A stretch of 58,512 bases of DNA from Bacteroidota bacterium (GTDB lineage: Bacteria; Bacteroidota; Bacteroidia; Chitinophagales; Saprospiraceae). A model generated the notes under the pieces. That model was given only the letters and a program-made list of their open reading frames with translations. It did no database searches and was not told the origin of the DNA. Within the stretch, counting starts at the first letter, position 1; each line of letters starts with the position of its first letter. Shown here piece after piece: positions 18,287 through 25,479 of this stretch. Location: assembly GCA_017857395.1 (NCBI GenBank), contig JAFMDF010000019.1:1-58512 (forward strand), read 5' to 3'. A program made the position numbers and the translations under genes.

Positions 18287-19645
18287 TTGTCTACTTACCA
18301 ATTCAAAATTAAAATACCAGAAGGGAGACCAGAATATCTCGAAAAAATAATACAGGAGTGGAAAACTATTGTAAGAGAAGAAAGAAATGGAATTTCTTCT
18401 GTTTTGCAAGAGCAGATAGCGGATTTATGGAAACTAGAAGAGGCAGCTCCCAAAATTTATTTAGTTCCTTTTAATTGGGACAGTATATTTATTTATGCTC
18501 CAATTCAGAACCAGGAAATACTAAAGTTTATAAGAACGTTTATAGCAAATAAATTTCCAGATATAGCTGTTCAAGAAAAAAGGTTTAATGAATTTGATTT
18601 AAAGGCCTATGCTATTTTTGATAAAGAAGCCGAATTTAATAAAGAAACAGAATTTACATATAGTGAAGAAGTACTTGTAGCCATCAAAAAAATGGGTGAT
18701 TGCATTGAGAAGTATTTCTTTGATTTTAATATTCCTGGGGATAATAGAGAAGACATGCATGAATTTAACTGGGATGAGTCATATACTAGTTGGAAAGGAC
18801 ATATTGAATACCGAACAGAAAAAAAAATATTTCCTTACCATCATTATTTTATTACCGTAAATAGAATGTATTCATTTGTTGAATCAGAGTTCTATTATGT
18901 TGAATTTGAGGATTTAGATAATTTTAGTGTCTTTTTTGCTTTTAGATTAAGGAATACACCTTTGACTAAAATCAATTCATTTCTAGATTATCATTTCAAG
19001 CAAAATTCTAAGGATTTTCTGACCTTTTTAGATAGCAATTTGGTGGAGTACGTTTTCTTGTACAATGAAAAGGTAATTAAAATTGTTGAAAAGTGGTTTC
19101 TTAAAAAGGAAAAATTAAAGTCTATTCCCGTAGAAATACAGAACCAATTTGTAGAGGCAAACAGTAATTTAAGAGAATTGGTAGATAAACAAATTACTAC
19201 TAATAAATGGGAAGACCTAGTTGAAGCTTTTGAAATAAATGAAAGGTATTATCCTATTGGGATAACTCTAAACCAACAACAAACCCGAAAATTCTTCTCA
19301 TTCCTATATAAAGAGACTAATCGAACAAAGATTCCTTTTCTCTCAGAAAAAGATACAAAAAAACTTCTTAGATATGGCTTAAGTTTCTCAGAGAATCCTA
19401 ATGGAACGTATTACTTCTTGAGTTTAGACAAAAAAAATAAACCGATACAGATTATTTATTATTGTTTTTCAGAATTAAATGGAAAAACGTTTTCTAAGTA
19501 CGAAAAGGAATCTATTGCTAAATTTTTGAAATTTAACTTTGAGAATTTTAAAGATATTCCATTACATAAGATTAAAAATTCGATGCGTTCAGATAGGCGA
19601 CCTAAAAAAATGTACTTTGAAATAAGCAGATATTTACCATTCTAA
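18287..19645 (+). CDS. Hypothetical protein of the accessory island
   Basis: This 452-residue soluble protein is not one I recognise. It starts with TTG at 18287 (MSTYQFKIKIPEG); the next in-frame Met is about 135 residues in, so the TTG start is more plausible. There is no signal peptide or membrane helix. It is rich in aromatic and charged residues (HYFITVNRMYSFVESEFYYV) and ends with a basic tail (RSDRRPKKMYFEISRYLPF). No catalytic motif stands out. A strong hairpin follows directly at 19647. Position between a WYL fragment and replication-type genes suggests island cargo. Confidence 0.7.
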   Translation: MSTYQFKIKIPEGRPEYLEKIIQEWKTIVREERNGISSVLQEQIADLWKLEEAAPKIYLVPFNWDSIFIYAPIQNQEILKFIRTFIANKFPDIAVQEKRFNEFDLKAYAIFDKEAEFNKETEFTYSEEVLVAIKKMGDCIEKYFFDFNIPGDNREDMHEFNWDESYTSWKGHIEYRTEKKIFPYHHYFITVNRMYSFVESEFYYVEFEDLDNFSVFFAFRLRNTPLTKINSFLDYHFKQNSKDFLTFLDSNLVEYVFLYNEKVIKIVEKWFLKKEKLKSIPVEIQNQFVEANSNLRELVDKQITTNKWEDLVEAFEINERYYPIGITLNQQQTRKFFSFLYKETNRTKIPFLSEKDTKKLLRYGLSFSENPNGTYYFLSLDKKNKPIQIIYYCFSELNGKTFSKYEKESIAKFLKFNFENFKDIPLHKIKNSMRSDRRPKKMYFEISRYLPF

Positions 19646-19646
19646 A

Positions 19647-19680
19647 GTAGTTAAATGGTAAAGAATTACCATTTAACTAC
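19647..19680. terminator. Perfect 15-base-pair hairpin after the island cargo gene
   Basis: GTAGTTAAATGGTAA (19647-19661) pairs perfectly with TTACCATTTAACTAC (19666-19680) across a four-base loop, two bases after the stop codon of the 452-residue gene. There is no T-run after it, so it may be a terminator without a tract or a structural end of the mobile module. Confidence 0.55.
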
Positions 19681-19784
19681 CATTTCACCACTCTTTTGCC
19701 ATCCTACCCCTTGAAATAGATAACGGCAAATATTGATAAGAGCTTTGCATTGAATTATTATTTAATGCGTTAAAATCTTATCTC

Positions 19785-20144
19785 ATGAAATTAGAGATTT
19801 CAAAATTACCACCTTGGGCAAAGGTGGAATTATCAAAAGAAAGCTTAGTTGCTTTTGCCCATTTACTAATAACTGCTAATGGTGTAAAAAAGAAAGATAC
19901 TTCCGATGAAGAAGAAATTCTAACCATTGAAGAAGCGTCTACTTTTATCAAACTTGCCAAACAAACTTGTTACCAACTCTGTAGCAAAAAAGCTATCCCT
20001 CATTACAAACGGAACAAACGTTTGTATTTCAAAAAATCAGAACTCTTAAAATGGCTAGAAGAGGGCAAGCAAGAAGTACAAGAAGAGGACGATAATGAAG
20101 TAAGAGCATACCTTCATCGAAAGCAAAAAGAAGGCAGACGATGA
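19785..20144 (+). CDS. Excisionase-like helix-turn-helix protein
   Basis: The 119-residue protein has a MerR/excisionase-type HTH in residues about 45-87: LTIEEASTFIKLAKQTCYQL followed by KKAIPHYKRNKRLYFKKSEL and LLKWLEEGK. This pattern (helix-turn-helix, then a basic wing, then a helix) is the HTH_17 domain of Xis-like proteins of Bacteroidota mobile elements. The acidic C-terminal tail is typical. It overlaps the next gene by four bases (ATGA), so translation is coupled. In such modules the protein assists excision or regulates the downstream replication genes (established for the family; inferred here). Confidence 0.8.
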   Translation: MKLEISKLPPWAKVELSKESLVAFAHLLITANGVKKKDTSDEEEILTIEEASTFIKLAKQTCYQLCSKKAIPHYKRNKRLYFKKSELLKWLEEGKQEVQEEDDNEVRAYLHRKQKEGRR

Positions 20145-20524
20145 GTAGGCTAATGAATCCTTTATTATTAACCAATAAACCTTTTTTCTCACTTATCGAA
20201 GCCAACAACCATATTCTATCAACGGATGAACAAGATCATACAGTTCAAGTTGAAATTTATCGAAAAATGTTGGCTAAAGGAGAGAAAAGCACAGCCTACT
20301 TGGAAAAAATGAAAGAACGATTAGTAAAAGCAGAATTGAGGCATGACTATACTAAGGCATTAGTTAGCAGATTACAAGGACATGATTTCTTACACATATT
20401 TCTGGCATTAGAACGAGCCATTCAAGAAGCGAAAATTCGAGAAAATTGTAAAACAATGTGCCCGAAAAAATATGGGTTTATTATTGAATTCAACCAGTCA
20501 GCCGTTGACTGTTTTATCCTTTAA
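20141..20524 (+). CDS. Small hypothetical protein in the replication module
   Basis: The 127-residue protein overlaps the excisionase-like gene by four bases and precedes the ATPase gene by 12 bases, so it belongs to the same transcript. It is predicted mostly helical (residues 30-100, alternating charged segments such as EKMKERLVKAELRHDYTKAL). I do not recognise a domain. An internal Met at residue 5 (20153) is an alternative start. The Cys-containing C-terminus (MCPKKYGFIIEFNQ) reads like ordinary coding sequence, and the frame closes at 20524. Confidence 0.65.
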   Translation: MSRLMNPLLLTNKPFFSLIEANNHILSTDEQDHTVQVEIYRKMLAKGEKSTAYLEKMKERLVKAELRHDYTKALVSRLQGHDFLHIFLALERAIQEAKIRENCKTMCPKKYGFIIEFNQSAVDCFIL

Positions 20525-20536
20525 AATATAATTAAA

Positions 20537-21649
20537 ATGATTTCTGAAATATATCAACCGTCCTATGGACGGAATGGAACTGCTATGCCTATTACCAAGG
20601 CATTACCGCCAGCAATTCCCATTAATCAACAAGAAAAGAAGAAGGATTCCTTAGTGGAATCCTTCAAAAAACTTGCTCCAATAAGGCAAGCTAACAAAAG
20701 ATTAGCAGATGCAAGCAATCAACCAGCCATACGCAAATTATGCGGTGTGTTCTGGATGCTCTTTGAACTGCATATTCTTTTTGCAGATACAGGCGTAGGG
20801 AAAAGTATTATGGCCGTTGCCATTGCAGATGCCCTCAGTAGAGGAGAATGCTTTTTGAAATTAGATAATGAAAATGAACCTTTAAAAGTACTGATTTATG
20901 ACTTTGAATTATCGGATAAACAAGCAGAGAAACGCTATTCAGATGACTTGGATGGCACGCCTTATGAATTTAGTGAATATTTATATTACGATACCATTGA
21001 TTTTATTGCGCTAGATGAACTAGCCAATAATACGAATAGTAAGGTAGATGAGTTATTGTTCGAAAAAATGAAGTACGACATAGAAGACCTAGGGATAAAT
21101 GTTTTAATGATCGATAACATCACTTTCCTCTGCCAATATACTACTCAAAATACCGATAGTGCGCTACACTTGATGCGACAGCTCAATAAACTAAAAAGAG
21201 AGTTAAGTATCTCTATTTTGGTTTTAGCGCATACACCAAAGATTAACCAATCAGAACCTATCACTATTAATCACTTAGCAGGCAGTAAGCACTTATCCAA
21301 TTTTGCTGATAGTGTATCTGCTATTGGAAAAAGTACTTGGAGTCCAAATGTTCGCTACTGGAAGCAAGTTAAACCGAGTCGAAGTGCAGAATTGATTTAT
21401 GATATTGATAATGTAATTACTTGCGAATTAGATAAAAAAGATAGCCGTTTTTTGACTTACCATTTTATTGCTAACGACGGAGAACGGGAACACTTAAAAA
21501 AGGATGAAGAAAATGATAGACTCAGCCAGATAGCACTTGCTAAGGAGCTTAGAAATCAGGGTAAAAAATTAACGGAAATCGCAGAAGAAATTCTGGGGGA
21601 TGCCAAGTTAAAAGGCACTATTTCCAAATGGCTGAATAAAGCGTCTTAA
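20537..21649 (+). CDS. RepA-like AAA ATPase of a mobile replicon
   Basis: The 370-residue protein is a RecA-fold ATPase of the RepA/AAA_25 type. Walker A is in LFADTGVGKSIMAVAIADAL (about residues 85-104). LIYDFELSDKQAEKRY follows, Walker B is VLMIDNITFL (about 190), and sensor-like LVLAHTPKINQ is near 235, followed by GSKHLSNFADSVSAIG. This arrangement (KaiC/DnaB-like core after a short N-terminal segment with FWMLFELHILFADTG) is frequent in Bacteroidota integrative and plasmid modules, where it serves as replicative helicase. The C-terminal 50 residues are a small helical region with a winged HTH appearance (LTEIAEEILGDAKLKGTISKW). Confidence 0.82.
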   Translation: MISEIYQPSYGRNGTAMPITKALPPAIPINQQEKKKDSLVESFKKLAPIRQANKRLADASNQPAIRKLCGVFWMLFELHILFADTGVGKSIMAVAIADALSRGECFLKLDNENEPLKVLIYDFELSDKQAEKRYSDDLDGTPYEFSEYLYYDTIDFIALDELANNTNSKVDELLFEKMKYDIEDLGINVLMIDNITFLCQYTTQNTDSALHLMRQLNKLKRELSISILVLAHTPKINQSEPITINHLAGSKHLSNFADSVSAIGKSTWSPNVRYWKQVKPSRSAELIYDIDNVITCELDKKDSRFLTYHFIANDGEREHLKKDEENDRLSQIALAKELRNQGKKLTEIAEEILGDAKLKGTISKWLNKAS

Positions 21650-21652
21650 AAA

Positions 21653-21711
21653 GTTTCCATGTTTCTAAGGCAGTCAGATGGAAACTTGGAAACCTTGGAA
21701 ACGCTGGAAAC
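21653..21711. repeat. Iteron-like GGAAAC array between the ATPase gene and the next gene
   Basis: GGAAAC occurs four times at 21680, 21688, 21697 and 21706, that is at steps of 8, 9 and 9 bases. An opposite-strand copy GTTTCC is at 21653-21658. If the downstream gene starts at 21731, the array is intergenic. Regular repeats next to a RepA-like gene suggest binding sites for a replication initiator or repressor (inference). Confidence 0.5.
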
Positions 21712-21730
21712 TTTATTAAAAAATCATTCC

Positions 21731-22537
21731 ATGAAAAATATTTCAATCAACCTTATAGCTCAAAGACTAGGTATTCGCCAAGAGCGAGTAACCTACAAAA
21801 TAGTACAATTAAATTTAGAGGTACTCGAAAACGAATGCTTGTCTAGGGTAGCCGTTCTCAACCTATTAAATGCCTATGTGCAATCCAAGAAAACGTCCTC
21901 GAATACGAAATCGAAGGCAAACCTATTGCTAAATGAATTGCAATCGAATACGTTTTCTATTGTTGAAAAGCCTTATAAACAAAGGGCTAAAGTAGCTACA
22001 ATGCCTATGTATGCGAAATCGAAAGCGGAAAGTATTCGCACACAAAATTGGTACACCTCATGGATTCAGGAATGTACGCTTTTTGTACACGCACTCTTAC
22101 AGCCCTTTCAACAATTGGTGCGGCATTCATTAAATACTTGTGTACATTTTTTAGAAAGCGTGCATTTCAAATTTGTGGCATTACTGGTTAGTATTTGTGT
22201 ACAAATGCACCACTCTGCTCATTGGTTTTATCGAGTCACACCAGAAGATGCCAATTGGTACACCGCTTATGGTTATGCCTTTATGGTAGACTTATTTATT
22301 CTAGTCATTACGCTAGAAGGCAAAGTCGCCATTGCCAAAACATTTGCGGTTTTGTGTTTTGTCGCCAATATTTTCTACTTCCAATTTTGGGTACGGTTCG
22401 ATTACTCTGTAGAAGCCTATACCAATGGCATTTCTTCTGTCTTAATCTCTGGCATTATGGCATTTATCATCTATGCTTATACAGAGTTATTTGTACAATC
22501 CAAAAGTACGTCATCCTTAAAAAATAAAGCATTATGA
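21731..22537 (+). CDS. Membrane protein with N-terminal HTH-like segment
   Basis: I place the start at 21731 (MKNISINLIAQRLGIRQERV), giving 268 residues; the open frame reaches back to 21659 but the added residues (LETLETLETLL) are just the translated GGAAAC repeats. The first 50 residues look like a helix-turn-helix. The middle is basic and Ser/Thr-rich. The C-terminal part has about four membrane helices (FKFVALLVSICVQMH, AYGYAFMVDLFILVITLEG, FAVLCFVANIFYFQFWV, VLISGIMAFIIYAYTEL). I do not recognise the family; the layout recalls small membrane proteins of plasmid transfer or maintenance regions. It overlaps the next gene by four bases. Confidence 0.65.
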   Translation: MKNISINLIAQRLGIRQERVTYKIVQLNLEVLENECLSRVAVLNLLNAYVQSKKTSSNTKSKANLLLNELQSNTFSIVEKPYKQRAKVATMPMYAKSKAESIRTQNWYTSWIQECTLFVHALLQPFQQLVRHSLNTCVHFLESVHFKFVALLVSICVQMHHSAHWFYRVTPEDANWYTAYGYAFMVDLFILVITLEGKVAIAKTFAVLCFVANIFYFQFWVRFDYSVEAYTNGISSVLISGIMAFIIYAYTELFVQSKSTSSLKNKAL

Positions 22538-23004
22538 ACCAATCAAATAAATTTCTTTTTTCAGAAACCTATATTTCTATACTATTCTTCCTTATCATTA
22601 TTTGGGTACTCCTTCTTTGGTTATTTCAATACCTGTTTGGAGGGATTCAATTTGAAAAAATACCGAAACAGCAATTAGTTGGTTATTACGGTGTTTCAAA
22701 AAAAACGATGGGCAAGTGGATTAAGTATTTCTGTAAAGATTGTATGAATGTCAATAAATACAAGAAACAACGGAAACTAGATTTAGTGGATTATTTCTAT
22801 ATCACTGCTACGCTTGGTAACCCTGATGAATTTCCAATCTACACGAAGCAACGTATTATTGATGAATGTGAAGGAACTTACACTAGTCTACGAAATTCTA
22901 TTGATACCTATCCAGATAAATTTGGCATTACAGGTGATACCTTTCGATGTTTGCATAAGTTTCCACCAAATATTAGTCAGCAAATTATTCAGCAATATGG
23001 TTAG
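22534..23004 (+). CDS. Single-pass membrane protein with cytoplasmic HTH-like domain
   Basis: The 156-residue protein overlaps the preceding gene (ATGA). Residues about 13-35 form one hydrophobic helix (ISILFFLIIIWVLLLWLFQY). The remaining part is cytoplasmic or basic and includes QLVGYYGVSKKTMGKWIKYF, which fits a helix-turn-helix that recognises DNA. A family name is not evident. Coupling with the previous membrane/HTH protein suggests the two act as a pair, perhaps tethering the element DNA to the membrane (inference). The repeat-rich gap 23005-23263 follows immediately. Confidence 0.65.
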   Translation: MNQSNKFLFSETYISILFFLIIIWVLLLWLFQYLFGGIQFEKIPKQQLVGYYGVSKKTMGKWIKYFCKDCMNVNKYKKQRKLDLVDYFYITATLGNPDEFPIYTKQRIIDECEGTYTSLRNSIDTYPDKFGITGDTFRCLHKFPPNISQQIIQQYG

Positions 23005-23014
23005 GTAATCTATT

Positions 23015-23054
23015 CGTAGTCGTTTTCGAGTGCAAATCTTTGAAAACGACTACG
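23015..23054. repeat. Perfect 13-base-pair hairpin within GAAAACG repeats
   Basis: CGTAGTCGTTTTC (23015-23027) pairs exactly with GAAAACGACTACG (23042-23054), loop of 14 bases. Further copies of the GAAAACG core in either orientation lie at 23069-23076 and 23168-23174. This gap (23005-23263) has no ORF and may be an origin or transfer site of the module; it may also just terminate the upstream operon. Confidence 0.55.
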
Positions 23055-23263
23055 ATTGCTCATTGTGTTCGTTTTCAATTGCAAAACATTTTATTAAACA
23101 CCTGTTTTCCAATCATTTATAGGTATTCGATTACGTATTCTTAAAAAAGGTATCCGTCTCCGAAATCGAAAACGTATGCGTATCGAGGATAGTTTGGTGG
23201 CCTAGTTTTGGTTTTACCTAAATTGTAGTATTCATATATTTTTTAACAACAAAACTAAATTTC

Positions 23264-24430
23264 ATGACCACAGCAAGAGTCAACAGGGTATCTTTAACAG
23301 CAAGAGTTATACCCACCTTAAAAAAAGCCTTAGAGACAGAATCGAGAGAACATGGACAAACCACTTCTAATTATGTCGAGTCCATCTTACTCAACAGAGG
23401 TCAAGCTGTTTCCGATGATGATGCTACATCCTTAGATTTCCAACAACAACTGGAGGAATTGCACGCTCAAAATGAAGCTTTAAAGGAAAAACTGGAAACG
23501 TATATTCCAGAAGATGATTTAATTCAAGAGCAAGAGGATGCGGTTTATCGAAAGCGGCAGTATCAAGCGAGAATTGATGAATTGACGGCGCATATTGAAC
23601 GACTTTCTGAAGACCAGCATAATCAAACTATTTCTACTGATGAATATGATGCGATAGTCTTATCAAAATCTACGGTGGAATCAGCAAATCAAGCACTTGA
23701 AATTCAAGTTAATGATTTAATCGAGCAGCTACAAGAAGCGAGACAATACGATGAAGAAAAGGATCATCTTCGTATTAAATTTCTTCAATTACAGGAAACC
23801 GAAAAATTCTTACGAATAACCAATGAAGATTTAGAAGAAAAGATAGAACAGTTAAAAGAGGAAGTAGAAATCAATGAAGGCGCTATGGATCAATTGGTGT
23901 TAATGAATGAAGAAACGAAGGAAAAGTACTCCGCTCAAATCATAGCGTTAGAACAGCCCTTACAAGCTTTTTATAATACGGGATATGATGTTGAAGAAAT
24001 AGACACTCTAGGCGACGAAATCGAAATGTTACATACTAGAATAGAAGAGTTGGAAGAGCAAACTATAGAAACAGATAAACTCCATAAAGCTGAAATAACT
24101 TCTTTAAATGAGTTAATCGAAACACTTGAACTAGAAATTGAGGATATTGAGGTAATTGACCCTGATTATGTTGAGGATTTAAAGCAAAGTATTGCTAACT
24201 ATAAGACGCAGATTGCCCAATTAGAAGAGCAACTGATTCAAGGTGAGGATGCACTATATTTGGATTTAACTCCTGAGCAGGCTCTTGAAGTAGCAGGCTA
24301 CTTTGGTAAACTTCGTACAATTTATGAGGGTCGTTCGGATGAGGAATTGGTTTTGGGGGCTTTGTATTGTGGGGTTCGGAATGAGCGGGCTTTTTTGCGG
24401 AAGTTGTTGGGGGATTATTTTGAAAAATAA
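23264..24430 (+). CDS. Ribbon-helix-helix coiled-coil protein
   Basis: The 388-residue protein begins with a putative ribbon-helix-helix DNA-binding domain (residues 1-48: VNRVSLTARVIPTLKKALET, then TTSNYVESILLNRG). Residues about 57-330 are long acidic heptad-repeat coiled coil (QLEELHAQNEALKEKLETYI and many EELE, IEQL runs). The last 50 residues are globular (LTPEQALEVAGYFGKLRTIY, ALYCGVRNERAFLRKLLGDY). Such proteins are seen in plasmid partition and mobilisation accessory roles (analogy only). It follows the repeat-rich gap, which may contain its binding site. A strong hairpin lies just after its stop. Confidence 0.72.
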   Translation: MTTARVNRVSLTARVIPTLKKALETESREHGQTTSNYVESILLNRGQAVSDDDATSLDFQQQLEELHAQNEALKEKLETYIPEDDLIQEQEDAVYRKRQYQARIDELTAHIERLSEDQHNQTISTDEYDAIVLSKSTVESANQALEIQVNDLIEQLQEARQYDEEKDHLRIKFLQLQETEKFLRITNEDLEEKIEQLKEEVEINEGAMDQLVLMNEETKEKYSAQIIALEQPLQAFYNTGYDVEEIDTLGDEIEMLHTRIEELEEQTIETDKLHKAEITSLNELIETLELEIEDIEVIDPDYVEDLKQSIANYKTQIAQLEEQLIQGEDALYLDLTPEQALEVAGYFGKLRTIYEGRSDEELVLGALYCGVRNERAFLRKLLGDYFEK

Positions 24431-24447
24431 CTTATAAAAGGGGCATT

Positions 24448-24482
24448 TGGTGTTACAGGAGAAAGCTTCTCCCGTAACACCA
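24448..24482. terminator. Strong hairpin after the coiled-coil gene
   Basis: The arms 24448-24463 (TGGTGTTACAGGAGAA) and 24467-24482 (TTCTCCCGTAACACCA) are complementary with one A-C mismatch and a three-base loop. No T-run follows, but the stem is long and directly follows the stop codon, so it is likely the transcript end. Confidence 0.6.
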
Positions 24483-24529
24483 GTCGATCTATACTTGTTA
24501 GTAGACAGTTAAATTTAATTTGTCCTTCT

Positions 24530-24697
24530 TTAGTCGAATATTTGCCACTCAATACGACTGGGATTATTATCTGCTTCATTTTCTATAGACTTACCTAGAT
24601 TTTTCATATAATTATATGCGAATTTCTCAATCCCAATGTCAATTTATTGCTTGACATGTGTTATTTCATGAATCCACCAGAAAAAATTTAATAGTGC
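24530..24697 (-). pseudogene. Fragment of an HExxH zinc peptidase-like (DUF4157-type) protein
   Basis: In one minus-strand frame this reads IALLNFFWWIHEITHVKQ, a TAA stop, then IDIGIEKFAYNYMKNLGKSI, ENEADNNPSRIEWQIFD and a stop. HEITH plus a downstream Glu in ENEAD is the layout of DUF4157-like zinc-binding domains (HE-THV-Q ... E-EAD). The in-frame TAA sits where a Tyr is common, so a single base change could have made it. There is no start codon or N-terminus. It is a decayed gene remnant; the family call is my own pattern match. Confidence 0.55.
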
Positions 24698-25155
24698 AAT
24701 TTAATACTCAAAGACCCAAATTTTCTATTTTTTGAAGAGGTAAAATAGACACTTGGATTAAGTTATATTTTCCAAACTGAATACCGCCAAGGGAAAGCTA
24801 TATTAGATAGCATTGCTAAATATGTTGATCATACCTATTTTAAACAATCAACAGCAATTTTGTCTAATATCTAAAATCCACACGGAATCATTCGATTTTA
24901 GATATTGGCCCTATGGTGAAAAGTTTGGGAGAATAATGAGGCTTCAACTTTAACTCAATAGAAGATTCGTTGACACAATTCAGACTTTAATAGCAGTTAT
25001 TTTTCTGATGACATTTATTTTATCCAAATGAAGGTTAAAAAGGATTTAATTATGAAAAAAAATAATTTTTAGTAAATAGTTTTTAGTACCTATTTTCTCG
25101 AATCTAATTTCTCTTAAAGTTTAATCTGTGTATCCTTTTGTGTAAACCAACAAAA

Positions 25156-25181
25156 AAAGCCTTACATTTCTGCAAGGCTTT
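25156..25181 (-). terminator. Rho-independent terminator of tRNA-Lys
   Basis: On the minus strand AAAGCCTT (complement of 25174-25181) and AAGGCTTT (complement of 25156-25163) form a stem followed by a run of seven T (plus-strand A at 25152-25158). It lies about 40 bases after the tRNA 3' end. Confidence 0.8.
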
Positions 25182-25222
25182 AATTTTTTATAACTGATTA
25201 ACAATCAACTAGTTATTTAATG

Positions 25223-25295
25223 TGATCTGGCTGGGGCTCGAACCCAGGACCCTTTGATTAAAAGTCAAATGCTCTACCAACTGAGCTACCAAATC
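25223..25295 (-). tRNA. tRNA-Lys (UUU)
   Basis: The minus strand folds as a full cloverleaf: acceptor GATTTGG with CCAGATC, D arm GCTCAGTTGGTAGAGC, anticodon stem TTTGA with TCAAA around loop CTTTTAA (anticodon TTT), and T arm CTGGG TTCGAGC CCCAG. The discriminator base is A and CCA is not encoded. The promoter lies at 25362-25391. Confidence 0.96.
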
Positions 25296-25361
25296 AACTT
25301 ATTTAGTTCGCTTTTAAAAGATTTTGTAGCTTTCTTCAAAGCTATCTTTCAATTGCGAGTG

Positions 25362-25391
25362 CAAATTTACAACCTTATTTTATAAATGCAA
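25362..25391 (-). promoter_or_regulatory. Bacteroidota-type promoter of tRNA-Lys
   Basis: On the minus strand TTG (25389-25391) is followed after exactly 19 bases by TAAATTTG (25362-25369), which fits the Bacteroidota -33/-7 pattern TTG-N19-TAnnTTTG. CACTCGCAA follows, a stretch also found after the tRNA-Arg promoter. Confidence 0.75.
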
Positions 25392-25479
25392 GGGATAATA
25401 ATTACTTTTTTTCAATTTTATATAAAAAAAATTATTTTATACGTATTCCTTAAACCATATATCAAAAAATAACAATATT

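Larger units (their letters stand above)
24483..25222. other. Decayed non-coding stretch between island and tRNA-Lys
   Basis: No intact gene is present over 740 bases. It holds a peptidase fragment on the minus strand (24530-24697) and a short open stretch on the plus strand, 24749-24874 (contains YRQGKAILDSIAKYVDHTYF), that lacks a start codon and looks like another gene scrap. The tRNA-Lys terminator is at its right end. No copy of the tRNA 3' end was seen here or elsewhere in the window. Confidence 0.6.

Noticed and set aside
21659-22537. Start of the membrane-protein gene at 21659
   Set aside because: The extra N-terminus is just the translation of the GGAAAC repeat array; 21731 gives a sensible N-terminus.
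20141-24430. Toxin-antitoxin pair
   Set aside because: The overlapping small genes have membrane or HTH features and no known toxin motif.
18287-25222. A conjugative transposon
   Set aside because: No integrase, relaxase, TraG or other transfer gene is visible, and no att duplication of the tRNA-Lys 3' end was found.
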